From NCBI RefSeq assembly GCF_027943255.1, contig NC_072893.1:89163784-89227783 (forward strand): 64,000 bases of DNA, given 5' to 3'. Source of the stretch: Anastrepha obliqua (taxonomy: Eukaryota; Arthropoda; Insecta; Diptera; Tephritidae). This document shows positions 24,421 to 35,559 of the stretch, piece after piece. The position numbers and the translations under genes are program-made. The notes under the pieces are model-generated. The model searched no databases and was not told the origin of the DNA. It saw only the letters and a list, made by a program, of their open reading frames with translations. Each line of letters begins with the position of its first letter. Positions within the stretch are counted from its first letter, which is position 1.

Positions 24421-24803
24421 GTGGAATCGAAGTAGACGACGGGAAAAGCTTACTCTTTCGCTTCAGGAAGGTATTACTTTATCACGGGCCGTATGCCATT
24501 ACCGGCAACATTACCGAGGAAGAAGTGGAGAATACTTGGCATTACGGATTGAAACTAAACGAATTGTTAACGTCGTGTAAAGAAGCGACTGCAGAATGCA
24601 TGGGAGTAGAAAATCCATAGAAACGAGATAAATATGCCTTAAAGTTGAACATCTGATTTGGGATGTTATTTGATCCATTGATGCAATTTGGAAGCAAAGG
24701 AAAAAGGATATACCTAAGTTTATCCCTTTCTGAGAAGGTAGTAGAAAATTGAAAAAAGTGTGATATAAGCCATAGAATAATTTTATGTTATTTTATGATT
24801 GGC
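24421..24803. other. Unclassified spacer
   Basis: Sequence of more balanced composition at 24421-24620 may be an old element, but no protein motif can be read in any frame. Confidence 0.3.
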
Positions 24804-24818
24804 ACTTAATTATTTATA

Positions 24819-25006
24819 ATTGGCGCGTACACTTCTGTTAGGTGTTTGGCCGAGCTCCTCCTCCTATTTGTGGTGTGCGTCTTGGTGTTGTTCCACAAAT
24901 GGAGGGACCTACAGTTTCAAGCCGACTCCGAACGGCAGATATTTTTATGAGGAGCTTTTTCATGGCAGAAATACACTCGGAGGTTTGCCATTTTTTTTTT
25001 TATTTT
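24819..25006 (-). mobile_element. tRNA-SINE, 5'-truncated copy with 15-bp target duplication
   Basis: The minus strand carries the 3' half of the SINE family (GGCAAACCTCCGAGTG through to ACACCTAACAGAAGTG and the ATTATTTA-type tail). It is flanked by identical ACTTAATTATTTATA at 24804-24818 and 25007-25021. The 5' (right) end stops in the GGCAAACC block and is joined to an A-rich stretch (T-rich on the plus strand, 24991-25006). The 122-codon frame over it is spurious. Confidence 0.85.
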
Positions 25007-25021
25007 ACTTAATTATTTATA

Positions 25022-25495
25022 TTTTTAACTTAACCATTCCCATGGATTTGTCACATATCGTATACATAGGGTTGGGGAATAAGTTCATAGCGTTTTTATA
25101 TTTTCTTTTGTTTCGCAACTATTTGTTTGCTGTTTGGCAATTCGTTGCGAAAGAGAAGTTCATTTCGCGCTGGAGAAATTTTAGCTAGCAAAAATTATCC
25201 ATTACAAAAACAGGTGCGACGCTGCTACCAATATGAGCAATTTATGAAACTTTAAAAATATCTGTATCCGTCAAACAATTTTAAGTGGAATTACCTTCAT
25301 ATTTTTATCATTTTTGTGCATCCATACATATGCCTGTTTTTAGAACTTACCTAAAAATCGGTGCATATTTAATTATACTTAAAATTGTTTCCCATGTTAT
25401 GGAACAAAAATGTTTAGTGTAGTATTTTAGTTATTCACCTTATTCATATCTGTTTGGCTTCTGAGTGTTTCCTCTTCAGACAAGAAGTTTATGCA
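25022..25495. other. Spacer, no gene seen
   Basis: AT-rich, with only short frames. No terminal repeats found. Confidence 0.35.
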
Positions 25496-25625
25496 AAGTG
25501 GCGCAAAATCAATCATTCTATCGGAAAATTTATAATTTTTTCAAACGACCTCGAAGGTCAATGATATATGTATGACACTTGTGAGCTACAGTATACAAAC
25601 AGACAAACAATACAATAAAAGTAAA
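25496..25625 (+). repeat. Dispersed repeat with GTGGCGCAAAAT motif, copy 1
   Basis: Blocks AAGTGGCGCAAAATCAATCA, then TCGGAAAATTTATAA, then CAGTATACAAACAGACAAAC occur in the same order at 55911-56000, and part of it occurs inverted at 21751-21785. It is non-coding and of unknown class. Confidence 0.5.
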
Positions 25626-25774
25626 ATACAGTAAAACTCCAAATAAAAATTTCCATCACTCGAAATCACTTTTCAGCAAAAATTTATTCAAAACCAAAAT
25701 TGGATGATTAATTTTTGGTTTGGGTTTTGGTCGATTTCGACGCTTTATGCAATCCCTGCTGGCATTCTGGTTTA

Positions 25775-27596
25775 TCAGGTCAGTCCATAAGTTCGTACGT
25801 ATTCTACCCATAATTTCACTTTTGTAAATATAACGGAACTATTTATATTTTCTTTTATATGTATATTGTGCATTCAGCAAATGATTTTAATCGCGGATAG
25901 AAGCAAGTGTTGTTAAAAAATAAAATGGAATCTTCGAACACGTATAAGAGGCATATTTTGTATTTTTTTTATAAAAGTGGTAAAAATGCAACAACTGCTG
26001 CTGCAGAAATAAACACTGTTCACGGAGAGGATACCGTGAGCGTAAGGACTGCGCAAAAGTGGTTTTCAAAATTTCGAAGTGGTAACTGCGACGTGGCGGA
26101 TGCCCCGCGCGCTGGTCGTCCTGAAGTCTTTAACTCCGACGCCTTGCTCGAACTCGTGGAAGCTGAGCCAAATTTGACAGTCGATATGATAGCTCAGAGA
26201 TTAAATTCATCGCATGGAATAGTTCACAGGCACCTGATTTAATTGGGAAAGGTTTGAAAGCTGGGAAAATGGGTTCCGCATAGACTTTCCGTCACCAAGA
26301 GTGATCCGACCCCTAGAGATGGCCTTCACCCCAAGAAGATTCTCCTGTCTATTTGGTGGGATATGGCCGGTATTGTTTATTATGAACTTCTGGAACCAAA
26401 CCAGACGACAACTGCTGATTATTATTCCCATCAGCTATCAAACCTGAATAAGGTACTTAAAAAAAATCGACCGTCTTTAGTGAATAGATGCAAATTTTTG
26501 TTTCACCACGACACACAGTGCGGCCGATTCCCGAAAAGCTGGCCAAAACTAAAAAAATTAAGTAATTGATTCAAAATTTCTTACTCGGGGGTTGTCGGGG
26601 TCGCTGATTACGAATTTGATCTTAAAATTTTGAAAATCCACCCCCTTCCACCCCTATTGGCCACCCCCTCACGTGAAATAGCGTATATTTAAGAACATAA
26701 TCAAGATGCATGTAAATTTATATGTTTTCGGGGTCGCTGATTAGCAAGTGGTAGCAGCTGAATCTTGTTTTATTCAGTAACCATTACTTTTTTGAGTAAC
26801 CTTTAATAGGTTTCAAAGCAGCATATGATGGCGTTGTATTACTATACAGTTTGAAAACTCAAATTTTATAAAAAAAATTGCAAAAAATGTATCTACGTAT
26901 TGCTGCAGCTAAAAATTTTGTGTCGAGGTATTGATATGTACTAAAGATTTCTCGTATTTTACTAACCTTTCGAAGATGATTCCATTTGGTTTTGTTCAAT
27001 TTACTCCATTACAAAATCTTTCAAATGTGTACAACTTTCACTATTCATCGACAGTAATACGATGCTCAAACGAAGGCCACGTTGCGACTGAAAATACAGA
27101 GGATACTTATGGTACAGGACGTTGCTATGAACGGTTTTCACTACTCAAGGCATTACTGTAGCCAACCCAAAGACAAAAAAACTCTATCTAGAAACTTTTT
27201 TTTTCGACTTTTGGCCAGCTTTTTGGGAATCGGCCGCACTGTGCTACAAGGCAAACATTAGGCAAGCTGAATGAGCTCAGATGGGAGCTAATGCCGCATC
27301 CACCATACTCTCCGGATATTGCACCTTGTGGTTATCACCTTTTCCGTGGACTTCAATCCCACATGAGTAACAAGAACTACTCCTCAAAAGAAGCAATAAA
27401 AAGGGATATCGAAGCGTATTTTTACTCCAAGGACAAACAATTTTTTTGAGCAGGGAATTAAAAATTTACCTAAACGTTGGGAAGACATTGTAAATAATGA
27501 AGGAAAATATATTATTGATTAATAAATACTTTAACCATCTTTTTGATTAATTTTAAAACCTCCTTTAAAAAACGCACGAACTTATGGACTGACATG
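25775..27596 (+). mobile_element. Mariner (mellifera-like), interrupted by a 726-bp insert
   Basis: The left terminus TCAGGTCAGTCCATAAGTTC and right terminus GAACTTATGGACTGACATG are inverted repeats flanked by TA at 25773-25774 and 27597-27598. The transposase starts at 25924 (MESSNTYKRHILYFF) with a helix-turn-helix region, then breaks near 26240. About 130 bp, including the first catalytic Asp, are deleted. Coding resumes with ILLSIWWDMAGIVYYELLEP and reaches FHHDT, where the 26516-27241 insert begins. The C terminus resumes after it (PPYSPDIAPCGYHLF). The third catalytic Asp is Gly. This is the same family as 33459-34608. Confidence 0.88.
26516..27241. mobile_element. MITE-like element nested in mariner, 33-bp inverted ends
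   Basis: The left end CAGTGCGGCCGATTCCCGAA and the inverted right end CAGTGCGGCCGATTCCCAAA match over about 33 bp with one difference (through AGCTGGCCAAAA). The interior has GGGGTCGCTGATTA twice (about 26599 and 26731) and no transposase. The ends resemble hAT-type termini. No target duplication is visible, and about 12-15 bp of mariner coding sequence are missing at the junction. Confidence 0.75.
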
Positions 27597-27598
27597 TA

Positions 27599-28099
27599 GA
27601 AATGCCAAGCTTTGAGCAGCTTCTGTCAGTTAAATATTAAAAATACATGAAATCTTTTGTGGAAGAAATGTAAGTACATATGCGTATACATACTAAGAGC
27701 GACAAAGTAAACATAAGTATTTGTAAATTTAGGAATAAAAACATTAATATCCTTCGATATATTACTTGCTTTGTTTACCATCAATGTGGTGCTCCATAAT
27801 AATATTTTTACTAGAAATCAGCAGCAAATTCAATTTAAGGGCTCCATTCGTTATGAAGTGTAATTTGTTTGCTTCTTGTTAAACTACAAAAAAAAGTTAT
27901 GAGAATTTTTCGTTCTAAAAATTAAAATATACGAAGTATGTATTATATATTCGTATACCAACACATCGTCACCACTATGCCGAACTAACGAATGTGAAAA
28001 AATTCTATTTCCTACCCCATATTTTCACCTGATTTCAGATTGGATTGTAAATTTAGCGATACCATGTAAAGTGATCCAAGTATTTTGGATATGGTCCTC
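27599..28099. other. AT-rich spacer, no gene seen
   Basis: No frames, terminal repeats or structured elements of note. Confidence 0.35.
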
Positions 28100-29050
28100 A
28101 ATTTTTTAAAAATTGGATTGGAAGTGTACGGAAAAAGTTAAAAAAAATTTAATAGTGTTGAGATTTACTTAATATTGAAAACTATGGCATGGAGATTTTT
28201 AAGGCATAATAATAATAATAGAAACAAATTCATATAAAAAATTGTTAAACAAAAATTTAAGTTTGAGATTTATGTAAAGTTGAAAATTTTGGTATGGAGT
28301 TTTTTAAAGTATAGTTCTTGGGTTTTTTCAACACTTTTAAATTTTTTTATTTTTCAGAAAAATAATATAAGATATGTATTTATTGTAAAAAATTTTGAAG
28401 GAAATATTTAATTCGTTTTTATTTTGTAACTTCTCGAAAACAAATAAAAAAAATTAATGATTTTGAGATTTTTTTATTGTTGAAAATTTCGGTATGGAAT
28501 TTCTATATTGTAACTCATCGTTTTTTTTCCTTTTCATATACCTTTTTATTTTTTAGAAAAAATATATTAATTTTTTTTAGTTTTTAGAAAAAATATTTCT
28601 ATAAAAATTTTAAAGAAAAATTTTATTTATTTTTTAATTAACCGAAAAAAATTAATAGTTTTGAAATTCATTCAATGTTGAAAATTTTAGTATGGAGTTT
28701 TTTTTAACATTTTTAATTTTGTTTTCCATTTTAGAAAAAAATGTATTTAAACAAATGTTGAAGAAAAATTCATTCAAATTTTTGGGAAGCGAATTTAAAA
28801 AAAAGTTAAACAATTTTGTAATTTATTCATTGGTGAAAATTTTAGGTTGTAGTTTTTTAAAGTACAATTCTTTAATATTTTCATAATTTTAATTTTTTTT
28901 ATTTTTTAGAAAAAGTTTTAAAAATTATATTTACAATATACCAAAAATTTGAAATAGAAATCTTGAAATTAATTCAGGAGTTTTTTTGAAGTCAAATTCT
29001 CAGGTTTTTAACACTTTTTTTTAATTTAATTTTTCATGAAAAAAAAGTTG
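28100..29050. repeat. Degenerate AT-rich tandem array
   Basis: A unit built around TTGAGATTTATT..TGAAAATTTTGGTATGGAG followed by TTTTTTAAAGTA..TTC and then TTTTTATTTTTTAGAAAAA recurs. Anchor positions are about 28174, 28281, 28481, 28679, 28834 and 28970, so spacing is 107, 200, 198, 155 and about 136 bp. The units are diverged and of uneven length. The 64-codon frame at 28692 lies within it and is not a gene. Confidence 0.65.
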
Positions 29051-31180
29051 TTATGACACTTGTGAAAAGCCTGAGACTATGCTTTATAATCTCTGAATGT
29101 TGAATAGTGGGATTCCGATCATTTATCGAGTTATATTCAAATAAGTACAGGGGACTAAGCGTCCATTCTCGGAGCCTCGCTACGTACATTAGTAAGCAGA
29201 TGCACAGTATTTTTCACTGTACGTACTATAAAACTTTTAGGCATTATTGAGTATAGTCTCAGCTATTAATGGAAAAAGTATAACAAAATTTGATGTTTTT
29301 CAAAACTGACAGAACTAAATTTTTTCACAAAATTTTTTTTTCAGAAAATTAAATTAACAAAGTTCAACATTATGAAATTGGACTTTAAATTTTCAAACCT
29401 TTTCAGTATACTTTTTATTATACTCAAGCCACAAGTAAACGAATTTTCAGAAAAATTTAAGACCATGTCCTTAATACTTGTATCACTTTGCATGGAATTG
29501 CTCTATTAGAAAACCGTCAAATTTTTTTCGCTTTCTAAAGAGTGAATCCCTCACCTTACAATGGTTAGTTTAACGATTTTTCAACTTGCGTACCCCTTGA
29601 AAAGCAAACGCAAAGTTACTAATGTACTTCACTTCAACCTTTCCACAATGGTATTTTCCGCAGCAAGCAACGGTAGAAAAATAATTTTTGGGTATTCTAT
29701 CTATTTTCCAGTTAACTAACAAAGAAAAGCATTCTACTTTGCACTCTCCGTTATGAATTCGAGTTGCGAAATAAATAAACTATTGTACGACATTCTATTC
29801 CACTAAGCATTACCAACAATGCTTAAAAGGAGCGAACAAATTAGAAGATATTGTATTAAGGGCAATGTCTTCCAGAACACATTACCACTAGAAACGATTA
29901 TCGATTTTTTGCTGGGTAGCCTGAGCTAAGCACACATTTAAAGAGACTCTCTTAATATGAGTATATTTTTGTACACATGAACTTAGAGTATAAGTTTGTT
30001 GGCATACATGCTTGTACATGCCATAATTCAAGATATTGAATTATACGCATAAGACCACATTTCTATGTATCTTCGTTTGTTTGCATACCCCCATATCTGT
30101 ACACATGTGCATTCATACACACATACGTATCCCCTGATGAAAAAAATTGGTACAGTTACCTAAAGCGCTAGTGCCGTACTATGCATGGATATCTTCGAAC
30201 TAGTGAAAAACGAATGCAAAGTGGAACAGTCGGCGTTGGACTCTGAAATATCAGCTTCAGCAGCCCTATTGTGCTGAACATAGACTCCTGTGTACATGAA
30301 ATTTGGAACTTTTTATCCAAACATGGAATGGGCGTGCCTGAGAAATTGTTAGAGAGGTATTGGAGAGTGGAGTTCAAAAAATATATTCAGGTTTGAAAAA
30401 TGTGCCACATAAAAATTGCCGCCAAAACTAATTATTATTTAAACTTTAATCGATTATAATTAATATTTATTTATTTATTCATTTATTTAGTGTATAAACA
30501 ATATATTCTTGCAAACTATGAAGTATTAAAAAACGTAAGAATTAAACTGCATAAATTAGAGAATTAAATTTAAGATACTAGCAAAAGATGAATCTCACAG
30601 ATCGATAGAATTAGAGATTGAGTTGAGTTCGTTGATAGCTCGGAAAAGGGCTGCATTTCGAGAGTAATTTATTTTATCAATAAAATATCATACATAAGAA
30701 AACCAGAGGGCTCTAAAAATTAGCTTTCCAACGAAGCTATGGCTATTAGGTGCCGACTATCCGTTACAGCAAAGTTACAGCACTAAAACGATTTTATACG
30801 ACGTCTCCTCATTTTTGAAAATATTATTGGTTCACTTTCATTCAGATCTCTAATTACACAATGCAACCAAGCGCTTGCCAAAAGGGGTTTTGGCATTTAA
30901 ATAGAATTAAATATTTGGTATAAAATAGTTTGTAATATAAGAACATTGAACTTGGTTTTTATTTACGTTATATGCACCAATGTATGTATGTAGTCATATA
31001 ATTTATATGTGAGCCTATTGTCACGTTTTTCTCACTTTTTACAAATAAAGTCTTGGAAGAAAACCCATACATATTTTCTTATTTCCTATATAAGGAGAGG
31101 ATGGTATATAAAACCCACCTGGTTGGCTATTTTTTAGCTCGAACAAGAAAGTGTAGACTATTTCCAAATAGCAAAGTTAC
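29051..31180. other. AT-rich intergenic sequence, no gene seen
   Basis: Only short frames occur (one 69-codon frame on the minus strand at 30168-30377). An ATTTATTTA-rich stretch at about 30460-30490 may be the tail of an old retroelement, but nothing confirms this. Confidence 0.35.
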
Positions 31181-31181
31181 A

Positions 31182-31720
31182 CGAGGTGTGTTCAAAAAGT
31201 ATCGCGAACTTTGTGTTTTTTCTAAAATTATATGTTTATTCATTAATATCTATTTTGTCGCCTTCAAAGTAATCCCCATGAGATATTATGCACTTGTGCC
31301 AACGTTTTTTCCAATCTTCGAAGCACTTCGAAAAATCATTTTTATCTTGTTCAGCTCCTCCTTCGATGCCGTCTTTATCTCGTCCGGCGTCCGGCACGCT
31401 TTTCGTCGTTCACATCTTCTCGGCCTCCTGAGAACATTTTGTACCACGGATAAACGTTGCTTTGGACCAAAGTAGCTTCTCCGTATGACACAGTTAACAT
31501 TCGGAATGTATCCGCGCACTTAATTTCGTTTTTCACACAAAATTTCACACAGGTTCTTTGATCTATCTTTTTGAATAGGTAAAAATCGCAGCTGTCAACA
31601 ATTAACTGAACATCCAAAATGGAGACATGAGTACCAACATATCACCACAAAAAAATCGAGATTCGAATATACGTAACCTGTGAAAATTCAAAATTCGCGA
31701 TACTTTTTGAACGCACCTCG
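31182..31720 (-). mobile_element. Mariner deletion derivative (539 bp)
   Basis: The left end CGAGGTGTGTTCAAAAAGTA and the right end (inverted) CGAGGTGCGTTCAAAAAGTA are flanked by TACA on both sides. The minus strand encodes the N terminus of a transposase (KFCVKNEIKCADTFRMLTV, YPWYKMFSGGREDVND) fused directly to C-terminal sequence (EIKTASKEELNKIK). The catalytic core is deleted, so it is non-autonomous. The right end of the element at 16540-17395 matches its terminus. The 140-codon plus-strand frame over it is a shadow. Confidence 0.82.
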
Positions 31721-31839
31721 TACACAGGTCAGCATGTCCAAACTCTCTTTACATTGGATTAAGGATCATAGATGTCTTTACATTATACATAGAAAGTGAC
31801 ACCACGTTTAACAAATGTCCAGAAAGATTGTCCTTCACA

Positions 31840-32068
31840 GCGGATTGGGTTCGTGATTGACTACTATTAGATAGTGCTCAGGTTCGAAATGCGCTCTAGG
31901 CACGAAACACCAAAATTATACAAGTAGAAAACGTATTTTCTAATAGCGGTCGCCCTTCGACCAGGGTCTTGAGAAAGTTCCTAATAAAAAACCACCTACC
32001 TTTCGGAGACGGGATAAAACTGTAACCATCTCCATTTCTGGAACAACATCAAGAGGCACAACACAAAT
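31840..32068 (+). mobile_element. tRNA-SINE, old copy
   Basis: This starts near GCGGATTGGGTTCGTGATTG with a B-box-like GGTTCGAAAT at 31881. It then has GCACGAAACACCAAAAT, TTCTAATAGCGGTCGCCC and TTCTGGAACAACATCAAGAG, in the same order as the better copy at 46263-46591. It carries the GCACGAAACACC variant, shared by the other old copies. Target duplications are not clear. Confidence 0.65.
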
Positions 32069-33458
32069 AGCCAAGAAATAGGACATTGAGGACTAAAATG
32101 TTTTTCGAAAATATTTGGCAGAAAGTTTCAGAAATTTCAGAGCGCGTTACCGAAGTCATAAAAGGCAAGGTTATGGCCATACTTTGTTTTTAGTTTTTGG
32201 TTTTATAATGCTCTACTATAGTAAAATTATGCGTTTGATATGTAGATTTAAATGGATAATTTTCTTCTTCATTCAGCCGAAAGTCTTCGTTGCTAGTGCT
32301 GTATTTTTTTAGTGTATTTAATTATTATTTTTCTTTTATTTAAATAAAAAATATTCATTTAAGAAAAACCTATGAGTTTAGTGACTTAGTGATTACTGAT
32401 TTTCGGATTTTCGTTGATTTCAAATTTGCTGAAATGCAATTGCAGCAAAATACCTAAAAGCGAATAGTTTTTACTACAAAATTTGTACCTCTTAAAAATT
32501 ATATTCTTGTTATAAATTTTATGTTTGGTTTTCGTCATTCGAAAACTTAATCTGAGAAGAGGTTTTTTGTTTAATATAGAAATATGTATGTAGGACGTAT
32601 ATATGTACTGACTGTCAAAGTTGAAAAGTAAAGGCGCCAACTCACCCTTGCTGCCATGACCATAGTCGCCTTGTTAGTTTAATGCAATAACTTGTTAGTT
32701 TGAATGTGAAGAGTTGAAGTGGTTTTTCAAATTTAAAAAATATACTTACAGTTCTTTACGTTTTGCAATCGATGATTGGCCAACTTTTCTATGAGTGAAA
32801 GGCAAATTGAGAGAAGTTGTTTAGAAAAACGGTTTTTTATAATATCAATTTAATTTTAGCACTTGGCAAAAGGTTGCTATGTAGCTTGCGGATTTCAATA
32901 ATTCATAAACTATTAAATATAACTCCATATACTAGGTTAGCGGTTAAGCATACTAGATGCTAAGGACATTATTAATTAGGCCATTTTAAAAACTATTAAA
33001 AAATTGATTTTTTCCGTTTGCACGCCCACTTTTTTAAATGTTTGTTCAATGGTCCGATTTTTTCTGTTTTGGCTGAAGGGTATTCCAATTAATAAAAATC
33101 TTTGATTATATTTGAACTAAGCTCTGAATGTTGAAAATTGCGGCTTAATAAAATTTTGTATTTATTATTGTATTTTTTACTACAAAGTGTTTCCTACTAC
33201 ACATCAGTCAAAAGGATTTGTCAATTTTGTATGGGCATTATTCTATAAATTATTTTAGAAACTAGTAAATCTATTTAGCTATCCAAAAAGGTGTAATTAT
33301 CTAGAACAACGTAACTGAATCGGCACATCAGGTCTGTTTAGCAACTGGCATAACAGGCGAAAAAGATCAGATGGGCAAGCGTTACCGTTTTTTAACCATT
33401 CTGTTTATCTTTAGTCTGACTATGCGATTAAAAGATTATATAGCGAAAGGACCAATTA
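32069..33458. other. Spacer, no gene seen
   Basis: AT-rich. Frames at 32115-32312 and 32386-32640 have no motifs. Confidence 0.35.
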
Positions 33459-34608
33459 TCCGGTCAGTCCATAAGTTCATGCGTTTTTTAAAGGCGGTTT
33501 TAAAATTAATAGCAAAGATGTTTAAAGTATTTATTAATCAATAATATATTTTCCATTATTAGTTACAATGTCTTCCCAACGTTTAGGCAAATTTTTAATT
33601 CCCTGCTCAAAAAATTGTTTGTCCTTGGAGCCAAAATACGCTTCGATATCCCTTTTTATAGCTTCTTTTGAGGAGTAGTTCTTGTTACTCATATGGGATT
33701 GAAGTCCACGGAAAAGGTGATACTCACAATGTGCAATATCCGGAGAGTATGGTGGATGCGGCATTAGCTCCCATCCGAGCTCGTTCAGCTTGCCTAATGT
33801 GTGCCTTGCGGTATGAGGTCTTGCGTTGTCGTGGTGAAACAAAGCTTTGCGTCTATTCACTAAAGACGGTCGATTTTTTAAGTGCCTTATTCAGGTTTGA
33901 TAGCTGATGGGAATGATAATCAGCAGTTATCGTCTGGTTTGGTTCCAGAAGTTCATAATAAGCAATACCGGCCATATCCCACCAAATAGACAGGAGAATC
34001 TACTTGGGGTGAAGGCCATCTATAGTTTGCGGACAGGATTATTGTAAAGGACCAATTTTTCATCATCAGTAACGATACGGTTCAAAAAACTTTCATTTTC
34101 AAGTCGTTGCAGCAGCTGAGAACACACGTTCACTCTCTGCTGAAGGTTGGCGACGGAAAGCCTATGCGGAACCCTTTTTCCCAGCTTTGAAACCTTTCCC
34201 AACTAAACCAGGTGCCTGTGAACTGCTCCATGCGATGAATTTAACCTCTGAGCTATCGTATTGACTGTCAAATTTGGTTACCACTTCGGAATTTTGAAAA
34301 CCACTTTTGCGCAGTCCTTACGCTCACGGTATCCTCTCCGTGAACAGTGTTTATTTTTGCAGCAGCAGTTGTTGCATTTTTACCACTTCTATAAAAAAAA
34401 TTCAAAATATGCCTCTTATACGTGTTCGAAGATTCCATTTAATTTTTTAACAACACGTGCTTCTATCCGTGATTAAAATCACTTGTTGAATGAACAATAT
34501 ATAAAAGAAAATATAAATAGTTGCGTTATATTCCGCGAATATGTATGCAAAAATCGTACAAAAGTGAAATTATGGGTAAAATACGCACGAACTTATGGAC
34601 TGACCTGA
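33459..34608 (-). mobile_element. Mariner (mellifera-like), 1,150 bp with both ends
   Basis: The ends TCCGGTCAGTCCATAAGTTC and (inverted) TCAGGTCAGTCCATAAGTTC are flanked by TA at 33457-33458 and 34609-34610. The minus strand reads an N-terminal helix-turn-helix region from about 34437, then LQQRVNVCSQLLQRLENESF, IVTDDEKLVLYN with the first catalytic Asp, then FHHDNARPHTARHTLGKL and PPYSPDIAHCEYHLF. The second Asp and the Glu that replaces the third are separated by 34 residues, the DD34D spacing with D changed to E. Frameshifts and stops split the frame, so it is inactive. It abuts the SINE at 34611. Confidence 0.88.
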
Positions 34609-34610
34609 TA

Positions 34611-34918
34611 ATAAGCGCTCACACACTTTTTTAAGCGTTTGGTGGAGCTCATCCTCCGATTTGTGGTGTGCGTCTTGTTATTGTTCCACAAATGGAGGGG
34701 CGTACAGCTTTATTTCGCCCCGAAAAAGATGTGTTTTATGAGTAGCTTTTTCATGGCATAAATACAATGCGAGGGTTGGCAATATCTGCCTAGGGGTGAC
34801 CGCTATTAGAAAAACCGTTTTCTATTAATTGATGTTCCGTGCCCGTGGTTTCGAGCCTATGCTCTTTCGAATGATAGCCATGCGCCAACCTATTCGGCTA
34901 AGACGACTCTGAGAGTAA
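34611..34918 (-). mobile_element. tRNA-SINE, old copy
   Basis: The minus strand runs from the TAGCCGAATAGGTTGGCGCA tRNA-like head through GCACGGAACATCAATTAATA, the TGGCATAAATACAATG block and TTGTGGAACAATAACAAGAC to the tail beside the mariner. It has many substitutions relative to 36609-36926. No target duplications are readable. Confidence 0.7.
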
Positions 34919-35559
34919 TCCGCAGCTTCGATTATAAACCGTCTAGTCAGTGTTCCATTCTATTGGCAATTACGGCCGCGGACGCATTACGAGCTACTTT
35001 TTTTTACAGAATTTAATGAATTTTATAAAATGTAATAAGCAGACGACATACATATTTTGCATCGCCGTTCAAAAGAGACTGCTGACCGGATTATAATTTC
35101 ATTATAAATCCAGAACCAGCATCATGCCCTGAACACCTCATTCTGCTCTAACTCTTACCAACTAAATTCACTGCAAGGTCAATAACAATATTTACCCACA
35201 CGTAGTATATGCATCTAAGTATACATTCGATACTTGCAGTTCATGTCCTGTAAAAAACAGTGGTTTAGTGTTTGACTGAACATAACGGATATACATATTT
35301 ACGCGGAAACTACTATACTCGTACATACTGTAAGAGCACAACCTTGGTATTCCTTTGGCATTTGAAATACGTCGGCGACGTCTTTGTGTCGAGAGAAAGG
35401 GAATGTAGGAGATCATTCTTAATATAAGTACATCCGACCAAAGAATGTGCCCTATAGCTCGTTGAGATACCACGTAGAGAACTTGCCCTTATTTCTCCTA
35501 AAACCGGGGTGTACTTTTAAAAAAATTTAGAAGATCCCGGGTTTCCACAGTACTGTGAT
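34919..35559. other. Spacer, no gene seen
   Basis: A 93-codon minus-strand frame at 35192-35473 has no motif and no neighbouring signals. Confidence 0.35.

Noticed and set aside
24820..25188. 122-codon open frame
   Set aside because: It lies mostly in an antisense SINE copy and runs into AT-rich spacer. The similar frame at 36649 is also within a SINE.
31053..31475. 140-codon plus-strand frame
   Set aside because: It is the complement of mariner coding sequence at 31182-31720 plus flank.
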